The notes below the pieces were generated by a model. The model searched no databases. It was not told the origin of the DNA and saw only the letters and a list, made by a program, of their open reading frames with translations. From assembly GCA_042095055.1 (NCBI GenBank), contig JBELBZ010000016.1:1-49139 (forward strand): a DNA stretch of 49,139 nucleotides, written 5' to 3'. Position 1 is the stretch's first letter. Each line of letters begins with the position of its first letter. Position numbers and translations under genes: made by a program. Shown here piece after piece: positions 25,563 to 34,707 of this stretch. Origin of the DNA: UBA8752 sp042095055 (GTDB taxonomy: Bacteria > Bacteroidota > Bacteroidia > Flavobacteriales_D > Sanyastnellaceae).

Positions 25563-27539
25563 CTACCGCTTGACCACACGCTGGGCAGACGACATTCGAC
25601 CGTCTTGAGCCTTGAGCCGCAGCAAGTAAGTCCCCGCAGGCCAGATCCCGAGGTCCCAGGACACCGGTGACCCTGACAATGCGTGTCGTTCCAAGACGCG
25701 GCCAGAGAGGTCCATCAACACCGCTTCACCGCCCGCCCATGCTCGGCCTGCTGACAGCTGAAGCCGCATTTGAAATGGATTGGGAGCCACACTCCAATGG
25801 TCATCAATCGTTGCCATTCCCACATAGGTGGTGGCTGCACTCTCGACCGCTGGGCAACCGACAAAATCGGTCACGGTGACCACGTACGTTCCTTCGCCAG
25901 GGTTCAGGAGCGTGGCCCCTTCCTCCCCTGCCATGGGCATGTCGTCCTCCCACCATTGGTAAGCTGCAAATCCCGCTTCTGTGACCAGATTCCCCTCCGC
26001 GTCTTGGGTGACGGTAGGCGCAGCCAAAGGCCAACACACCAGCAGGGAGTCGCTGACAATGGGGCAGCCCAAAGCCGACTCCGATTCCACCCAATACCAC
26101 CCACTTTCGATGGGGAACCAGGTATCGCCACCTTCCGAGACGGTATCTGGTTCGGCACCGCTGAAATGCCAGACCCAAGCATCGAGGTCCGCCTCGGTCA
26201 CCAAGGCCATGGGCGAGCCATTGGCTTCAATCAAATCAAGGGCCATGGGTGCATTGGGCAGGCAAAAAAGCAGGCTGTCCGAAGAGGCAGAACAACCGCT
26301 TGAATCCAAACCCAAGACGGTGTACCACCCGCTCACAGAAGGTTGAAACAGGGGCGCGTTCACGCCTTCAATAGCCATACCATCCATGTACCATTGGTAT
26401 TGAAGCAGGCTGTCATTGTCGCACGCCAAACTGTTGGGACCAGCCTGGTAAATTTCCACCTCGGGCAAGGGATTCACCAGGACCTCAGCCACATCCATGA
26501 CCACCACCACGGGGTTGAGTCCTATGGTCAATTGGGCGTTACTGGGATTGGCATCGACATTGATGGCACCCGGTCCGTTGGGCGAAAAAGGGGCCCAACC
26601 CAGCCAATCGTCACCATCGAGCAAGTCCTCGTCGTAGAAGTCGATGGAATACGGGGGATTGTTGAGTACAATGCCCAAGCCGGACCAGGTTCCGGAGGTG
26701 GTGGCATCGAATGTGCTGGAAGTGTAGACCACGGTTTCGTTGCCGTCCTTCAAGGTGAAATAAGGATCGGGGTTGCCAAAGAAATCGTCCCATCCGCCTC
26801 CGCCGGTATTGAAAAGCTCGACCTGGTTCAAGACCTGGTCCTGAATGACCGTTTCCAATGTCACCTCGTGAAGTCCGGGTACATCGAAGAGCACGCCATT
26901 GGCTTGGTCTCCATTCTGTGTTCCAAAAGCACCAAAATCCCATTGGTGCGCGGTGATTTGATTGCCCTCACCAAACACCGTCGCTGTAAAATCAGCCGAC
27001 ACTTCGCCACAGCCTGCAGAGGGAGAAAACGTGAACGAAGACGTTCCCCCTGCGCCAGGCTCAACGATCAAAGGCAAGGCAAACCCCTCGGGAACCTCCT
27101 GTTCAAAGCCCAATGCCGTGACCACCGCGAGGATGTTGATTTGGATTTCAAAGGCGCCGGCAAAAGTGGGTGTCCCACAGAGGGTGGCACAGCCGCTGTT
27201 CTGGCCTGAGGAGGGTTCGTACAGGGCATCGGGATCATCGAGTTCAATGTCCATACCCGGCGGAACACCTGAGATGTTGGTGATGGCCACACTGTTCAAG
27301 GTGGCCACGAGGCCGGAACCTGGATCGGTGATTTCTGCAGGCAGAAAAAAGGTGATGACCGTCTCGTAGGGTTCACCCGCGGTTCCGCTGGGCAATTCCA
27401 ATGGACACAAGGTGGGGAAACCGTCCGAAGACGTGCAATTGGGGTCTGCCTCGCAGGCATTGCATTGGGCGATCACCTGACCACTCCAGGCCACCATGAT
27501 GAGGCCAGCCAACACGGCGTTTTTCAAATTGGAATTCAC
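25563..27539 (-). CDS. T9SS-exported surface protein with PKD/Ig-like domains
   Basis: About 658 residues. The signal peptide ends near 'SGQVIAQ'. A Cys-rich N-terminal block ('CNACEADPNCTSSDG') leads to a putative Ig-like domain. A PKD-like domain follows near 195-265 ('FSPSAGCGEVSADFTATVF', 'QWDFGAFG'), then a short segment with 'GGWDDFFGNPDPYFTLKDG', and three Ig-like repeats marked by 'CLPNAP', 'CWPLAAPTV' and 'YVVTVTDFVGCP'. The end is a type A T9SS sorting domain ('VAPNPFQMRLQL', 'DLSGRVLERHAL'). No catalytic motif is seen; an adhesin or structural role is a guess. The frame runs to a GTG at 27575; a GTG at 27539 gives a more usual signal length. Confidence 0.8.
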   Translation of the reverse strand: MNSNLKNAVLAGLIMVAWSGQVIAQCNACEADPNCTSSDGFPTLCPLELPSGTAGEPYETVITFFLPAEITDPGSGLVATLNSVAITNISGVPPGMDIELDDPDALYEPSSGQNSGCATLCGTPTFAGAFEIQINILAVVTALGFEQEVPEGFALPLIVEPGAGGTSSFTFSPSAGCGEVSADFTATVFGEGNQITAHQWDFGAFGTQNGDQANGVLFDVPGLHEVTLETVIQDQVLNQVELFNTGGGGWDDFFGNPDPYFTLKDGNETVVYTSSTFDATTSGTWSGLGIVLNNPPYSIDFYDEDLLDGDDWLGWAPFSPNGPGAINVDANPSNAQLTIGLNPVVVVMDVAEVLVNPLPEVEIYQAGPNSLACDNDSLLQYQWYMDGMAIEGVNAPLFQPSVSGWYTVLGLDSSGCSASSDSLLFCLPNAPMALDLIEANGSPMALVTEADLDAWVWHFSGAEPDTVSEGGDTWFPIESGWYWVESESALGCPIVSDSLLVCWPLAAPTVTQDAEGNLVTEAGFAAYQWWEDDMPMAGEEGATLLNPGEGTYVVTVTDFVGCPAVESAATTYVGMATIDDHWSVAPNPFQMRLQLSAGRAWAGGEAVLMDLSGRVLERHALSGSPVSWDLGIWPAGTYLLRLKAQDGRMSSAQRVVKR

Positions 27540-27603
27540 GCCATCAAGATGACGAATTCCGCTGAATTCCCGCACCTCCCTATTGCGGGAAGTACAATTT
27601 CAA

Positions 27604-27906
27604 TCAGAGCCCTTCCAATCCGCTATAAGCACCGGCATTGAACACGTTTTCAAAGCCTTGGGCCTTGAGCATGGAAGCCGCCTGACCACTGCGGTTTCCA
27701 CTCCGGCAGTAGAGATAGTACGTCTTGGATTTGTCCAATGAAGGCACCTTCGCTTTGAATTCGCCTCCCATCCAATCCAAGACCATGGCCCCGCCCACTG
27801 CGCCTCCCGCCACTTCTCCTGGTGTGCGACAATCGATGATGATGCTGCCCTCCTCCTTTTGGGCTTGAAGGACATCCTCTCGGGAACATTCTGATTTGGG
27901 TTTCAT
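27604..27906 (-). CDS. Rhodanese-like domain protein
   Basis: About 100 residues, a single rhodanese domain with the active loop 'YCRSGNRSGQAA', the Cys being the sulfur-carrying residue (about 67). 'IIIDCRTPGEVAGGAVGGA' is the usual N-terminal half. No signal peptide is seen from the ATG at 27906; another ATG lies at 27915. Single-domain rhodaneses move sulfane sulfur; the partner is unknown. The 181 bases between it and the divergent FabH-like gene hold the inverted repeat at 28023. Confidence 0.9.
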   Translation of the reverse strand: MKPKSECSREDVLQAQKEEGSIIIDCRTPGEVAGGAVGGAMVLDWMGGEFKAKVPSLDKSKTYYLYCRSGNRSGQAASMLKAQGFENVFNAGAYSGLEGL

Positions 27907-28022
27907 GAAAAACATATCACAGGTTTTTTACAAAGCTCTCCTTCAAGCAATGCGCGAAGTGTGCCATAGGTTGCACAGGACTTGAGCAAACTGCGGTATC
28001 CGGTCGCCAATTCGCCCAAAAC

Positions 28023-28039
28023 CGTGTACATCATACACG
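28023..28039. promoter_or_regulatory. Inverted repeat upstream of the FabH-like gene
   Basis: CGTGTA-N5-TACACG, perfect 6-base arms, 57 bases before the FabH-like start and within the divergent interval to the rhodanese gene. A similar GTGTAC-N3-GTACAC element lies upstream of susC. It may be an operator; no regulator can be named. Confidence 0.35.
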
Positions 28040-28096
28040 TTTGACAATCAGTATTTTGAATAAAGGGGGCCCTATCATTGCGTTTGATTTCACCAC

Positions 28097-29068
28097 ATGC
28101 CGAACGCTGTCATTATCGGAACGGGCTCCTATGCGCCCGACCATGTTGTTTCCAACACTTATTTCGATCGGGTCGGCTCGAACGACGCCTGGATTCAGGA
28201 GCGTTTGGGCATCAAGGAGCGACGCATCGCCCAAGGCGAGACCACCAGTGAGCTGGCCACCCGCGCTGCTGAGCGCGCTTTGGAAATGGCTGGAATGAAG
28301 GCGTCTGAATTGGACCTCATCGTCCTCGCCACAGCGACACCCGATCGCCCAGCGCCTGCATCAGCGTGCATGATTCAAGACAAGCTTGGTGCCGTGAACG
28401 CCGCCGGCTTCGACATTGCCGCTGTCTGTTCTGGCGCACTGTTCGCCCTCACCACCGCTTGCCAATACATCGAATCCGGATTTTACAAGAATGTAATGGT
28501 CATCGGTGCGGATACCTTCTCCAACATCATCGACTGGGACCGGCGCGACGCTGTCTTTTTTGGCGATGGCGCCGGAGCCCTTCTGCTTTCTGCCACGGAG
28601 GAAGACCGGGGGTTCATCGGATTCGATATGAATACCGACGGTTCCGGACGGGACGGTTTCACAGTGCCTGCAGGAGGCTCCGAACGGCCCGCCAGCGAGG
28701 AGACATTGGCCCAAGGGCTCCACTGCTTTCAAATGGACGGACAGGCCGTATACCAGACCGCCATTAAAGCGGTTCCAGCATCGATCGAAAAGGTGCTCGC
28801 CAAAACGGGCGTGAGCATTGATGATATCGCCTGCATGCTGCCCCACCAGCCGAGCATAAAAATCCTGGAAGAGGTCGCCCGAAGGGTGGGCCTTCCCTGG
28901 GAAAAGGTGCGCACCAACATGGACCGGTACGCCAACACTTCGGGCGGTACGATTCCCATCGTTCTGGATGAAACGTGGCGCAACGAGACGTTCAACCCAG
29001 GAGACCACCTGCTCTTCGCCGCAGTCGGCGCGGGATGGACATGGGGCACAGCCCTTTACAAGTACTGA
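28097..29068 (+). CDS. Beta-ketoacyl-ACP synthase III-like (FabH family)
   Basis: The 323-residue product is a thiolase-fold condensing enzyme. The catalytic triad is in view: Cys111 in 'DIAAVCSGALFAL', His250 in 'MLPHQPSIKI' and Asn280 in 'YANTSGGTIPI'. FabH uses an acyl-CoA starter and malonyl-ACP to begin fatty acid chains; paralogues serve branched-chain or secondary lipids. No housekeeping fatty acid genes (plsX, fabD, acpP) are adjacent. Instead it is followed, two bases after its stop, by a FabI-like reductase and, convergently, by an oxoamine synthase-GNAT fusion. This context suggests a specialised lipid role, but the main FabH of the cell cannot be excluded. Confidence 0.93.
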   Translation: MPNAVIIGTGSYAPDHVVSNTYFDRVGSNDAWIQERLGIKERRIAQGETTSELATRAAERALEMAGMKASELDLIVLATATPDRPAPASACMIQDKLGAVNAAGFDIAAVCSGALFALTTACQYIESGFYKNVMVIGADTFSNIIDWDRRDAVFFGDGAGALLLSATEEDRGFIGFDMNTDGSGRDGFTVPAGGSERPASEETLAQGLHCFQMDGQAVYQTAIKAVPASIEKVLAKTGVSIDDIACMLPHQPSIKILEEVARRVGLPWEKVRTNMDRYANTSGGTIPIVLDETWRNETFNPGDHLLFAAVGAGWTWGTALYKY

Positions 29069-29070
29069 TC

Positions 29071-29895
29071 ATGCTCAACAACAAGCGCTTTCTCATCACC
29101 GGCATATCCGACGCCGGTTCCCTCGCTATGCATGCGGCCAAAGCCATCATCGAGCAAGGCGGTCAAGTGGTTTGCGCCGGCCTGGGGATTACGCCACACC
29201 ATGCGGACTTGTCCGAAAAAGCACGAGCCTACCTCAGCGCCAACGAAACCGCATTCCGTGACGCCGTCAGAACCGAACTGGGCGAAGACACCCCCATCGT
29301 GATTCTGGACGCAACGCAGGAAGAAAGCATGGTCGACTTGGCGGAAACCCTAGCCAAACAGGGACTTCACCTCGACGGCTTCTTGCACTCGATTGCAATG
29401 GACCGAACCATCCGCAACAAGACGGTCAAGCCATTGCTTGATGTGACGCTGGATGAGTTCTGCGATACCCTTGGAATCTCCGCGTTCTCTCTCATTCGCA
29501 TCACACACCACCTGCTCAAAACGGGGACCCTTCAAAAAGGTGCGTCCATTTGCTCCTTGAGTTACATCGCAGCGGAAAAAGTAACCTTCCACCCCTACCG
29601 AAACATGAGTGTGGCCAAGGCTGCTTTAGAGCGCATCACCATAGCACTCGCCGATGAACTCGGCAGAAGTCACGGAATCCGAGTCAATGCACTTCGCTTT
29701 TCGCCCTACCTCGGGAGCAAAGCAGGCACAGCCACATTGGAACCAAAGGATGTCGCCAAGGCAGGGTCCATGAGCCCCCTCGGCAATGCCGGACCTCGAG
29801 ACCTTGCGCTGGAAATCGCACACCTGATGCAACCCGGCCTTCGCATCACCGGTGAAATCCGGCACATCGACGGCGGATACCACATCACCGGATAA
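29071..29895 (+). CDS. Enoyl-ACP reductase-like (FabI family SDR)
   Basis: The 274-residue product resembles NADH-dependent enoyl-ACP reductase: 'FLITGISDAGSLAMHAAKAI' (FabI-type nucleotide site), 'LDGFLHSIAMD', Tyr165 in 'CSLSYIAAEK', Tyr176 and Lys183 in the Y-x6-K motif 'YRNMSVAKAALE', and 'ITGEIRHIDGGYHITG'. The frame is open upstream inside the FabH-like gene; the ATG at 29071 gives the canonical N-terminus. It would reduce trans-2-enoyl-ACP in chain elongation. Pairing with the FabH-like gene in one transcript is clear; a role in supplying acyl-ACP to the neighbouring fusion enzyme is inferred. Confidence 0.9.
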   Translation: MLNNKRFLITGISDAGSLAMHAAKAIIEQGGQVVCAGLGITPHHADLSEKARAYLSANETAFRDAVRTELGEDTPIVILDATQEESMVDLAETLAKQGLHLDGFLHSIAMDRTIRNKTVKPLLDVTLDEFCDTLGISAFSLIRITHHLLKTGTLQKGASICSLSYIAAEKVTFHPYRNMSVAKAALERITIALADELGRSHGIRVNALRFSPYLGSKAGTATLEPKDVAKAGSMSPLGNAGPRDLALEIAHLMQPGLRITGEIRHIDGGYHITG

Positions 29896-29901
29896 CAGCC
29901 A

Positions 29902-32298
29902 TCAAGAGGCCCAGCGCATTTGGTCAATCGTAAAATGGTCATCCATCTTGACGAAGCCGCGCTGGGGAATCACACTGGCACCCAACTTCTTTTTCTCGAT
30001 TGTGGCCGTCAATCCAAGTTTGACCTCGCTGCAACCGAGTTCACGGGCGCGAAGCACGCACTGATACAGGGCTTGCTTATAGACGTTGTGTGACCCGATG
30101 AAACCGTAGTCCAATCCCACAAACTTGGCGGAATACACTGCTCCATTGCGGTGACTGAACATCACAGCAACCGGCATGCCATCATTGCCTCCATCCTTCA
30201 AGTACAGGCGAATGACATCCCAATCCGCACTGTCCATCATGGCCATGAACCACGTTTTGGGCAATTCGAAGGTGTTGATCTCCAGTGCGCGGGATTTGAC
30301 CTGTTGGTAGAGACCGAAGAGGTGCTCCTTCTCTGCCTCATCGAGGTCCCCTGAAGTGCGAACCTCAAAGCGATCCACATGGGGGAGGATTTCTCGTCGG
30401 ACACTGTAACGGTAACGCGAGCGCAGCCCTTCCAAAAAGCCCTCCGGTGTTGTCCAATCCATACTGCTGACTTCGTGGGTGTCCGGAAGAGAAACACTGA
30501 CCCAGCCTCTGTCTAACATGTCCTTTTCAGACACTGGTGCATCAGCCATTCCCCTCAACATGACCCCCTCCGCATCCAACTGGGATTGAAACCGCTCCGC
30601 CTCGGACAACAACAAAGCCAACGCCTTTTGAGCATCAGGGTGGTCTCGGTCCACAAACACCTTACCCTCACTCAATAGAGACCCCACCATGACCAGCTTT
30701 TGAAACCCCACACCATCAGACTGGGTGCGCAAAGCCTCCATTCGCTCCGAAACATGCTTTTCGGAAAGCATATCAGCTTTGGTCAAAGCGCCGGTCAAGT
30801 AAGTCCCCAGCACAGACCTGCCATCCTGATCCGTCACATGGACATACCGGTAAACCCAGTCGTCAGGACACTGAATGGCATCTGCCGCAAAAACCGACTC
30901 CTGCATGCGAAGCCCCTCGAAACTGTCCACGTCCTCCTTGCCGAACATGCGGTCCCACGCTTCACGATCAAGCGCTGAGCAAGACGAAACAACGCGCACA
31001 TTTAAACCGGTGCACTCTGCTTCCTTTTTCGGCAACTCTGGCGTCTTCTGCTTTGCATAAGAACTGAACAGGCGGTCCAACGTGTGACGGTCCATACCGT
31101 GTCGCTCCATGACACGGGGATGGTGCTCCGACAAGGCATCGAGAAAGCACTGTATGTCGCTGTCCGAATGCCGCGCCGTCACTGTAAAACGAACCCCTCC
31201 ACGCTTCATGGACACTGCGGGAAACACCCCCGCAGAAGCGCAGAACCCACTGGAACGCATGTCCTTGAGCACATCGTAAGCCACTTCAGGCAAACCACAC
31301 GGCACGAAAAAGATGGGCGTCGGTGCATCACAAGCAACGGGCAATCCACGTGCAGTCAAACCAGACCGAACCTGGTCTATGTTTTGGCGCAATTGATGCT
31401 GCAAAGGCGCCAAATCACCGGAAAGATGAAGCTTGGCAGACGCAATGGCGGCCCCCATCATCGGCGGCTGAATCGGCCCAGAAAACAACAACGGTCCGCC
31501 GGTATGCAAGATGCGTTCGTGCCAGTCACGTCGGGCCGTAATGATCGCACCGCCAGCGGCGGAAAAGGCCTTGTTGAGCGACGTGGCAAGCACCATCCGC
31601 TCATGCAACTCCACCTGAGACAATATGTACCCTTGGCCCCGACTCCCCATCCAGCTCATGCCGTGGGCATCGTCTACATACAGGTGAAAATGATGGAATC
31701 GGTCCAGACGCTCCATCAGGGCTTGGATGGGTGCCCCATTGCCGTACATGGAGTAGATGCCGTCGACGAGGTACCACACCTTCTCACCCTTGCTGCCGTG
31801 GGCCTTGAGCATCGCATCGAGTTTGTCGAGATCATTGTGCGGCAACAACCGAACCGTCGTGCCTGAGGCCTGCACCAATTTTGCGGCCATTTGCACGCTG
31901 GAATGCACATGATGATCCAGCAAAATGACATCCTCTGCCCCCACCAAAGAAGGCAGGGCAGCCTGGTGCCCGAGTGTCGTGGTTGGCGTGGCCACGACGT
32001 GTGCACCAAACACGCGGCCAAGCGTCTCTTCTAGCTCATCATAGAGCGCAACGCGACTGAATGTGCGGGACGAGCTGTATTGCGTTCCGTATTTGCGAAC
32101 CGCCTCAACAGTGCCCTCAACGAGGTTTTCATGGTGCTCCAATCCGAGATAGGAACAGGAGCTGAAATTCAACACCTCCTTGCCCTCTAACGAAATGACT
32201 GGAGACAGGACGCTAACGGAATCTACGGAAAGGTGCCCTACGCCCTTGGCGATGCCATTGCGGACAACCTGATGCAAAATGGAAACTTGAGGATTCAT
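29902..32298 (-). CDS. Alpha-oxoamine synthase fused to a GNAT/BioF2-like acyltransferase
   Basis: 798 residues from the ATG at 32298. Residues 1 to about 400 are a PLP-dependent alpha-oxoamine synthase (AOS): 'SSCSYLGLEHHENL', 'DHHVHSSVQMAAKLV', the PLP-ring Asp in 'YVDDAHGMSWMGSRG' and the Schiff-base Lys243 in 'ATSLNKAFSAAGGAI'. AOS enzymes condense an amino acid with an acyl thioester (serine palmitoyltransferase, cysteate acyltransferase, KAPA synthase). After a charged linker, residues about 430-798 look like a GNAT-fold acyltransferase of the BioF2/FemAB-like type ('RSRYRYSVRREIL', 'GSHNVYKQALYQCVL', 'VKLGLTATIEKKKLGAS'). The arrangement suggests condensation and N-acylation in one polypeptide, as needed for ceramide or sulfonolipid backbones. 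The amino acid used is not shown by the sequence. No membrane anchor is evident. Confidence 0.88.
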   Translation of the reverse strand: MNPQVSILHQVVRNGIAKGVGHLSVDSVSVLSPVISLEGKEVLNFSSCSYLGLEHHENLVEGTVEAVRKYGTQYSSSRTFSRVALYDELEETLGRVFGAHVVATPTTTLGHQAALPSLVGAEDVILLDHHVHSSVQMAAKLVQASGTTVRLLPHNDLDKLDAMLKAHGSKGEKVWYLVDGIYSMYGNGAPIQALMERLDRFHHFHLYVDDAHGMSWMGSRGQGYILSQVELHERMVLATSLNKAFSAAGGAIITARRDWHERILHTGGPLLFSGPIQPPMMGAAIASAKLHLSGDLAPLQHQLRQNIDQVRSGLTARGLPVACDAPTPIFFVPCGLPEVAYDVLKDMRSSGFCASAGVFPAVSMKRGGVRFTVTARHSDSDIQCFLDALSEHHPRVMERHGMDRHTLDRLFSSYAKQKTPELPKKEAECTGLNVRVVSSCSALDREAWDRMFGKEDVDSFEGLRMQESVFAADAIQCPDDWVYRYVHVTDQDGRSVLGTYLTGALTKADMLSEKHVSERMEALRTQSDGVGFQKLVMVGSLLSEGKVFVDRDHPDAQKALALLLSEAERFQSQLDAEGVMLRGMADAPVSEKDMLDRGWVSVSLPDTHEVSSMDWTTPEGFLEGLRSRYRYSVRREILPHVDRFEVRTSGDLDEAEKEHLFGLYQQVKSRALEINTFELPKTWFMAMMDSADWDVIRLYLKDGGNDGMPVAVMFSHRNGAVYSAKFVGLDYGFIGSHNVYKQALYQCVLRARELGCSEVKLGLTATIEKKKLGASVIPQRGFVKMDDHFTIDQMRWAS

Positions 32299-32512
32299 GG
32301 CTTTCTGGCTTGGTCTGCAGGCAAAGTGCACCTCGACTTGCCATGGCAGATTGCCCTCCATCATGTCAGCGGGTGACATTGGTCATCCCGTCCCGAACAA
32401 AGTCAACAAATGCTCAAAAGGGACAAGCTCAAAAATGTCATCCATACCCCCAATTGTGCAGGAACATCTCAGCTTTGTCACGGTTGTACTGCAAAATAGG
32501 TTCTACAAACAC

Positions 32513-34678
32513 ATGCTCCATCAGCCCTCCTGTTTCTCCATCCTTCTCTGCGCTTTTGCAGCACTGGTCATGCCAACACCAGCTGCCAATGCACAGTGCG
32601 AAGCCGACCACACCATCGTGATGGCGGACTACTACTTCGCTCCCTCGGAATTGACCATCGGACCCGGTGAAACTGTGGCCTTCATCAATGTGCAAGGCAC
32701 CCACAACATCAACGGCATCAGCAATACCCTGACCGGAACCTCGTGGGGAAACCCCGTGGAGTTCTTCCTCGACGAAACCATAGGCACAGAGGAAGGCACC
32801 TGCATGGGGGTCATCCAGTTTGATGTGCCCGGGGTGTACAACTTCGACTCGAGCATCGGGTTTCAGGCCCAACTGGGGATGGTGGGCAGCATTACGGTGG
32901 ATGCCTTTACCATCGCAGACATGATGGCCGCGTGGAATAACGATGATTCAGCACCGCAGGCCTGGCAATCGGCTTTTGCCCTGCAGAATTACCTCCCCGG
33001 CATCATCGATGGCAATGATCCGGTGACGGTTTTTCTGCCCAACGATGAGGCCGTAGAAGCGCTGGGAGACTTGATGAACCTGAACCAATTCGACCTTCTT
33101 GGCATGTACGACATGCCAGAAATCCTCAAGTACCACATCGCCTCAGGGGTTTACCTCGCAGAAGACCTTGAACCTGGCATGTCTCTTCCGACAATACAAG
33201 GCCAGAGCCTCAGCATCACACAAGGGCCCAATGGACTCAAAGTAGACGGCGTGAACATCGTGGAAACCAATTATACCGCCTTCAATGGTGTCGTCCACAT
33301 CATCGATTATGGCCTCGCTCCGGACAGCCTGCCCAACGCCACGGTATATCAGGTCATCGTCGAAAGCGACGACCATGCTGTGTTCTTAGAAGCCGTCAAT
33401 GACCTGTTGCTCAACGACGACCTCATCGGCCAACCCGTCCTCAATGACAACGAAGACGCCCCCGGGCATTTCACCGTTTTTGCGCCGACCGACCAAGCGT
33501 TTGTGACGTTCGCTCAAGAAAACGGGTTCGCCAGCATGCAAGACCTCTTCGACTCCCCCTATTTCGATGAGATCATCCGCCGTCACATCGTTGAAGTTCC
33601 TTACGAAAGCAGCCAGTTCTTTAACAACCAAAACCTCAATTCCTACGGGGGCGAGAACATCCAAATGAACGTCGACGGCAACACCATCGCCGTCGAAAAC
33701 GCCACGGTTGTCGCGGCTGACCTCATGGCGTACAACGGTGTGGTCCACGTTACCGATGCGGTCATCGACTTCACTTTCCCCAATCCTGTAGGCACCTGTG
33801 GTACATGGACATTGAACATGTATGCACCCGCTGGCGAGGGCTGGGATGGATACATGCAAGTCTTGGTAGACGACGTGCTGGTGGGTACACCCACGGTTTT
33901 CGACGGCACTTCCAACAGCTTTGCCTTTGCCGTAAATCAAGGTTCTACGGTGGACATGAACTACGTGTCGGTTTACGCGGGATGGCCCGGAAACTTTGAG
34001 GTCGTAGATGCCGAAGGCACGGTGCTGTTTGACTCCGACGCCCCCTCTTCTACCACCCCAACTTTTCAATCGCCCTCAGGTGTATATGGATTGAAAGCCT
34101 GCACACCGGAACCCGCATGTGGTCAGGTGAAAGTGAACCTTTATTCCCAATTCGACGGCTGGGACGTCGGCAGCATCGCCGTGTATGACGGCATCGTCCT
34201 GGTCGATGTCATTGGAGGATACTGGTTCAACGGACAGCACCTGATCGGATACGTGGACCTGGAAGACGGCAGTGATGTCGATTTTGTGGTCAATCAGGGG
34301 TACTTCTCCTCTGAAAATGGTTACACAGTAGAAGACGCTGAAGGCAACATTCTGGTGGATGAAACCGCAGCGGGGATATCTCCCTCAAGCGCCACTGGCA
34401 TCACCGTGTGCGATGCGACATCCTCGGTAACATCAATTGAACGAACAGTGCCCATGCTGTATCCCAATCCCGCCCGCGAAACACTCTCACTCAGCGGCGT
34501 GCCTGTAGATCAACCCTGGACCTTGGTGTTGACCGACGCTCAGGGACGGAACGTTTTGTCTCAGTCGGGCCATGGTCCAGGACAAATCAACCTCAAGGCC
34601 GTCTCCAAGGGCATGTACCTCGCCCAGGTCTCTTCGGGCAGCGCACCCATGCGGGCCGTTCGGTTGATCGTGGAATAA
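32513..34678 (+). CDS. Secreted cupredoxin-like / fasciclin protein with T9SS sorting domain
   Basis: 721 residues from the ATG at 32513; the signal ends near 'PAANAQ'. Residues about 28-125 are plastocyanin-like ('YFAPSELTIGPGETVAFIN', 'GTHNINGI', 'LGMVGSITV'), but the Cys and C-terminal His ligands are not retained, so copper binding is doubtful. Two FAS1 domains follow (about 130-270 and 275-425; 'NGVVHIIDYGL', 'GHFTVFAPTDQAF', 'NGVVHVTDAVI'). Two similar beta modules come next ('GTCGTWTLNMYAPAGEGWDG', 'ACGQVKVNLYSQFDGWD'). The end is a T9SS type A domain ('MLYPNPARETLSLSG', 'AVRLIVE'). It shares its N-terminal plan with the 6795-8594 protein but uses a different C-terminal module. It is divergent from the oxoamine synthase fusion with 214 bases between. 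Confidence 0.88.
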   Translation: MLHQPSCFSILLCAFAALVMPTPAANAQCEADHTIVMADYYFAPSELTIGPGETVAFINVQGTHNINGISNTLTGTSWGNPVEFFLDETIGTEEGTCMGVIQFDVPGVYNFDSSIGFQAQLGMVGSITVDAFTIADMMAAWNNDDSAPQAWQSAFALQNYLPGIIDGNDPVTVFLPNDEAVEALGDLMNLNQFDLLGMYDMPEILKYHIASGVYLAEDLEPGMSLPTIQGQSLSITQGPNGLKVDGVNIVETNYTAFNGVVHIIDYGLAPDSLPNATVYQVIVESDDHAVFLEAVNDLLLNDDLIGQPVLNDNEDAPGHFTVFAPTDQAFVTFAQENGFASMQDLFDSPYFDEIIRRHIVEVPYESSQFFNNQNLNSYGGENIQMNVDGNTIAVENATVVAADLMAYNGVVHVTDAVIDFTFPNPVGTCGTWTLNMYAPAGEGWDGYMQVLVDDVLVGTPTVFDGTSNSFAFAVNQGSTVDMNYVSVYAGWPGNFEVVDAEGTVLFDSDAPSSTTPTFQSPSGVYGLKACTPEPACGQVKVNLYSQFDGWDVGSIAVYDGIVLVDVIGGYWFNGQHLIGYVDLEDGSDVDFVVNQGYFSSENGYTVEDAEGNILVDETAAGISPSSATGITVCDATSSVTSIERTVPMLYPNPARETLSLSGVPVDQPWTLVLTDAQGRNVLSQSGHGPGQINLKAVSKGMYLAQVSSGSAPMRAVRLIVE

Positions 34679-34707
34679 ACGTTGCGCGCCGTCGTTTCTT
34701 TACGGCC

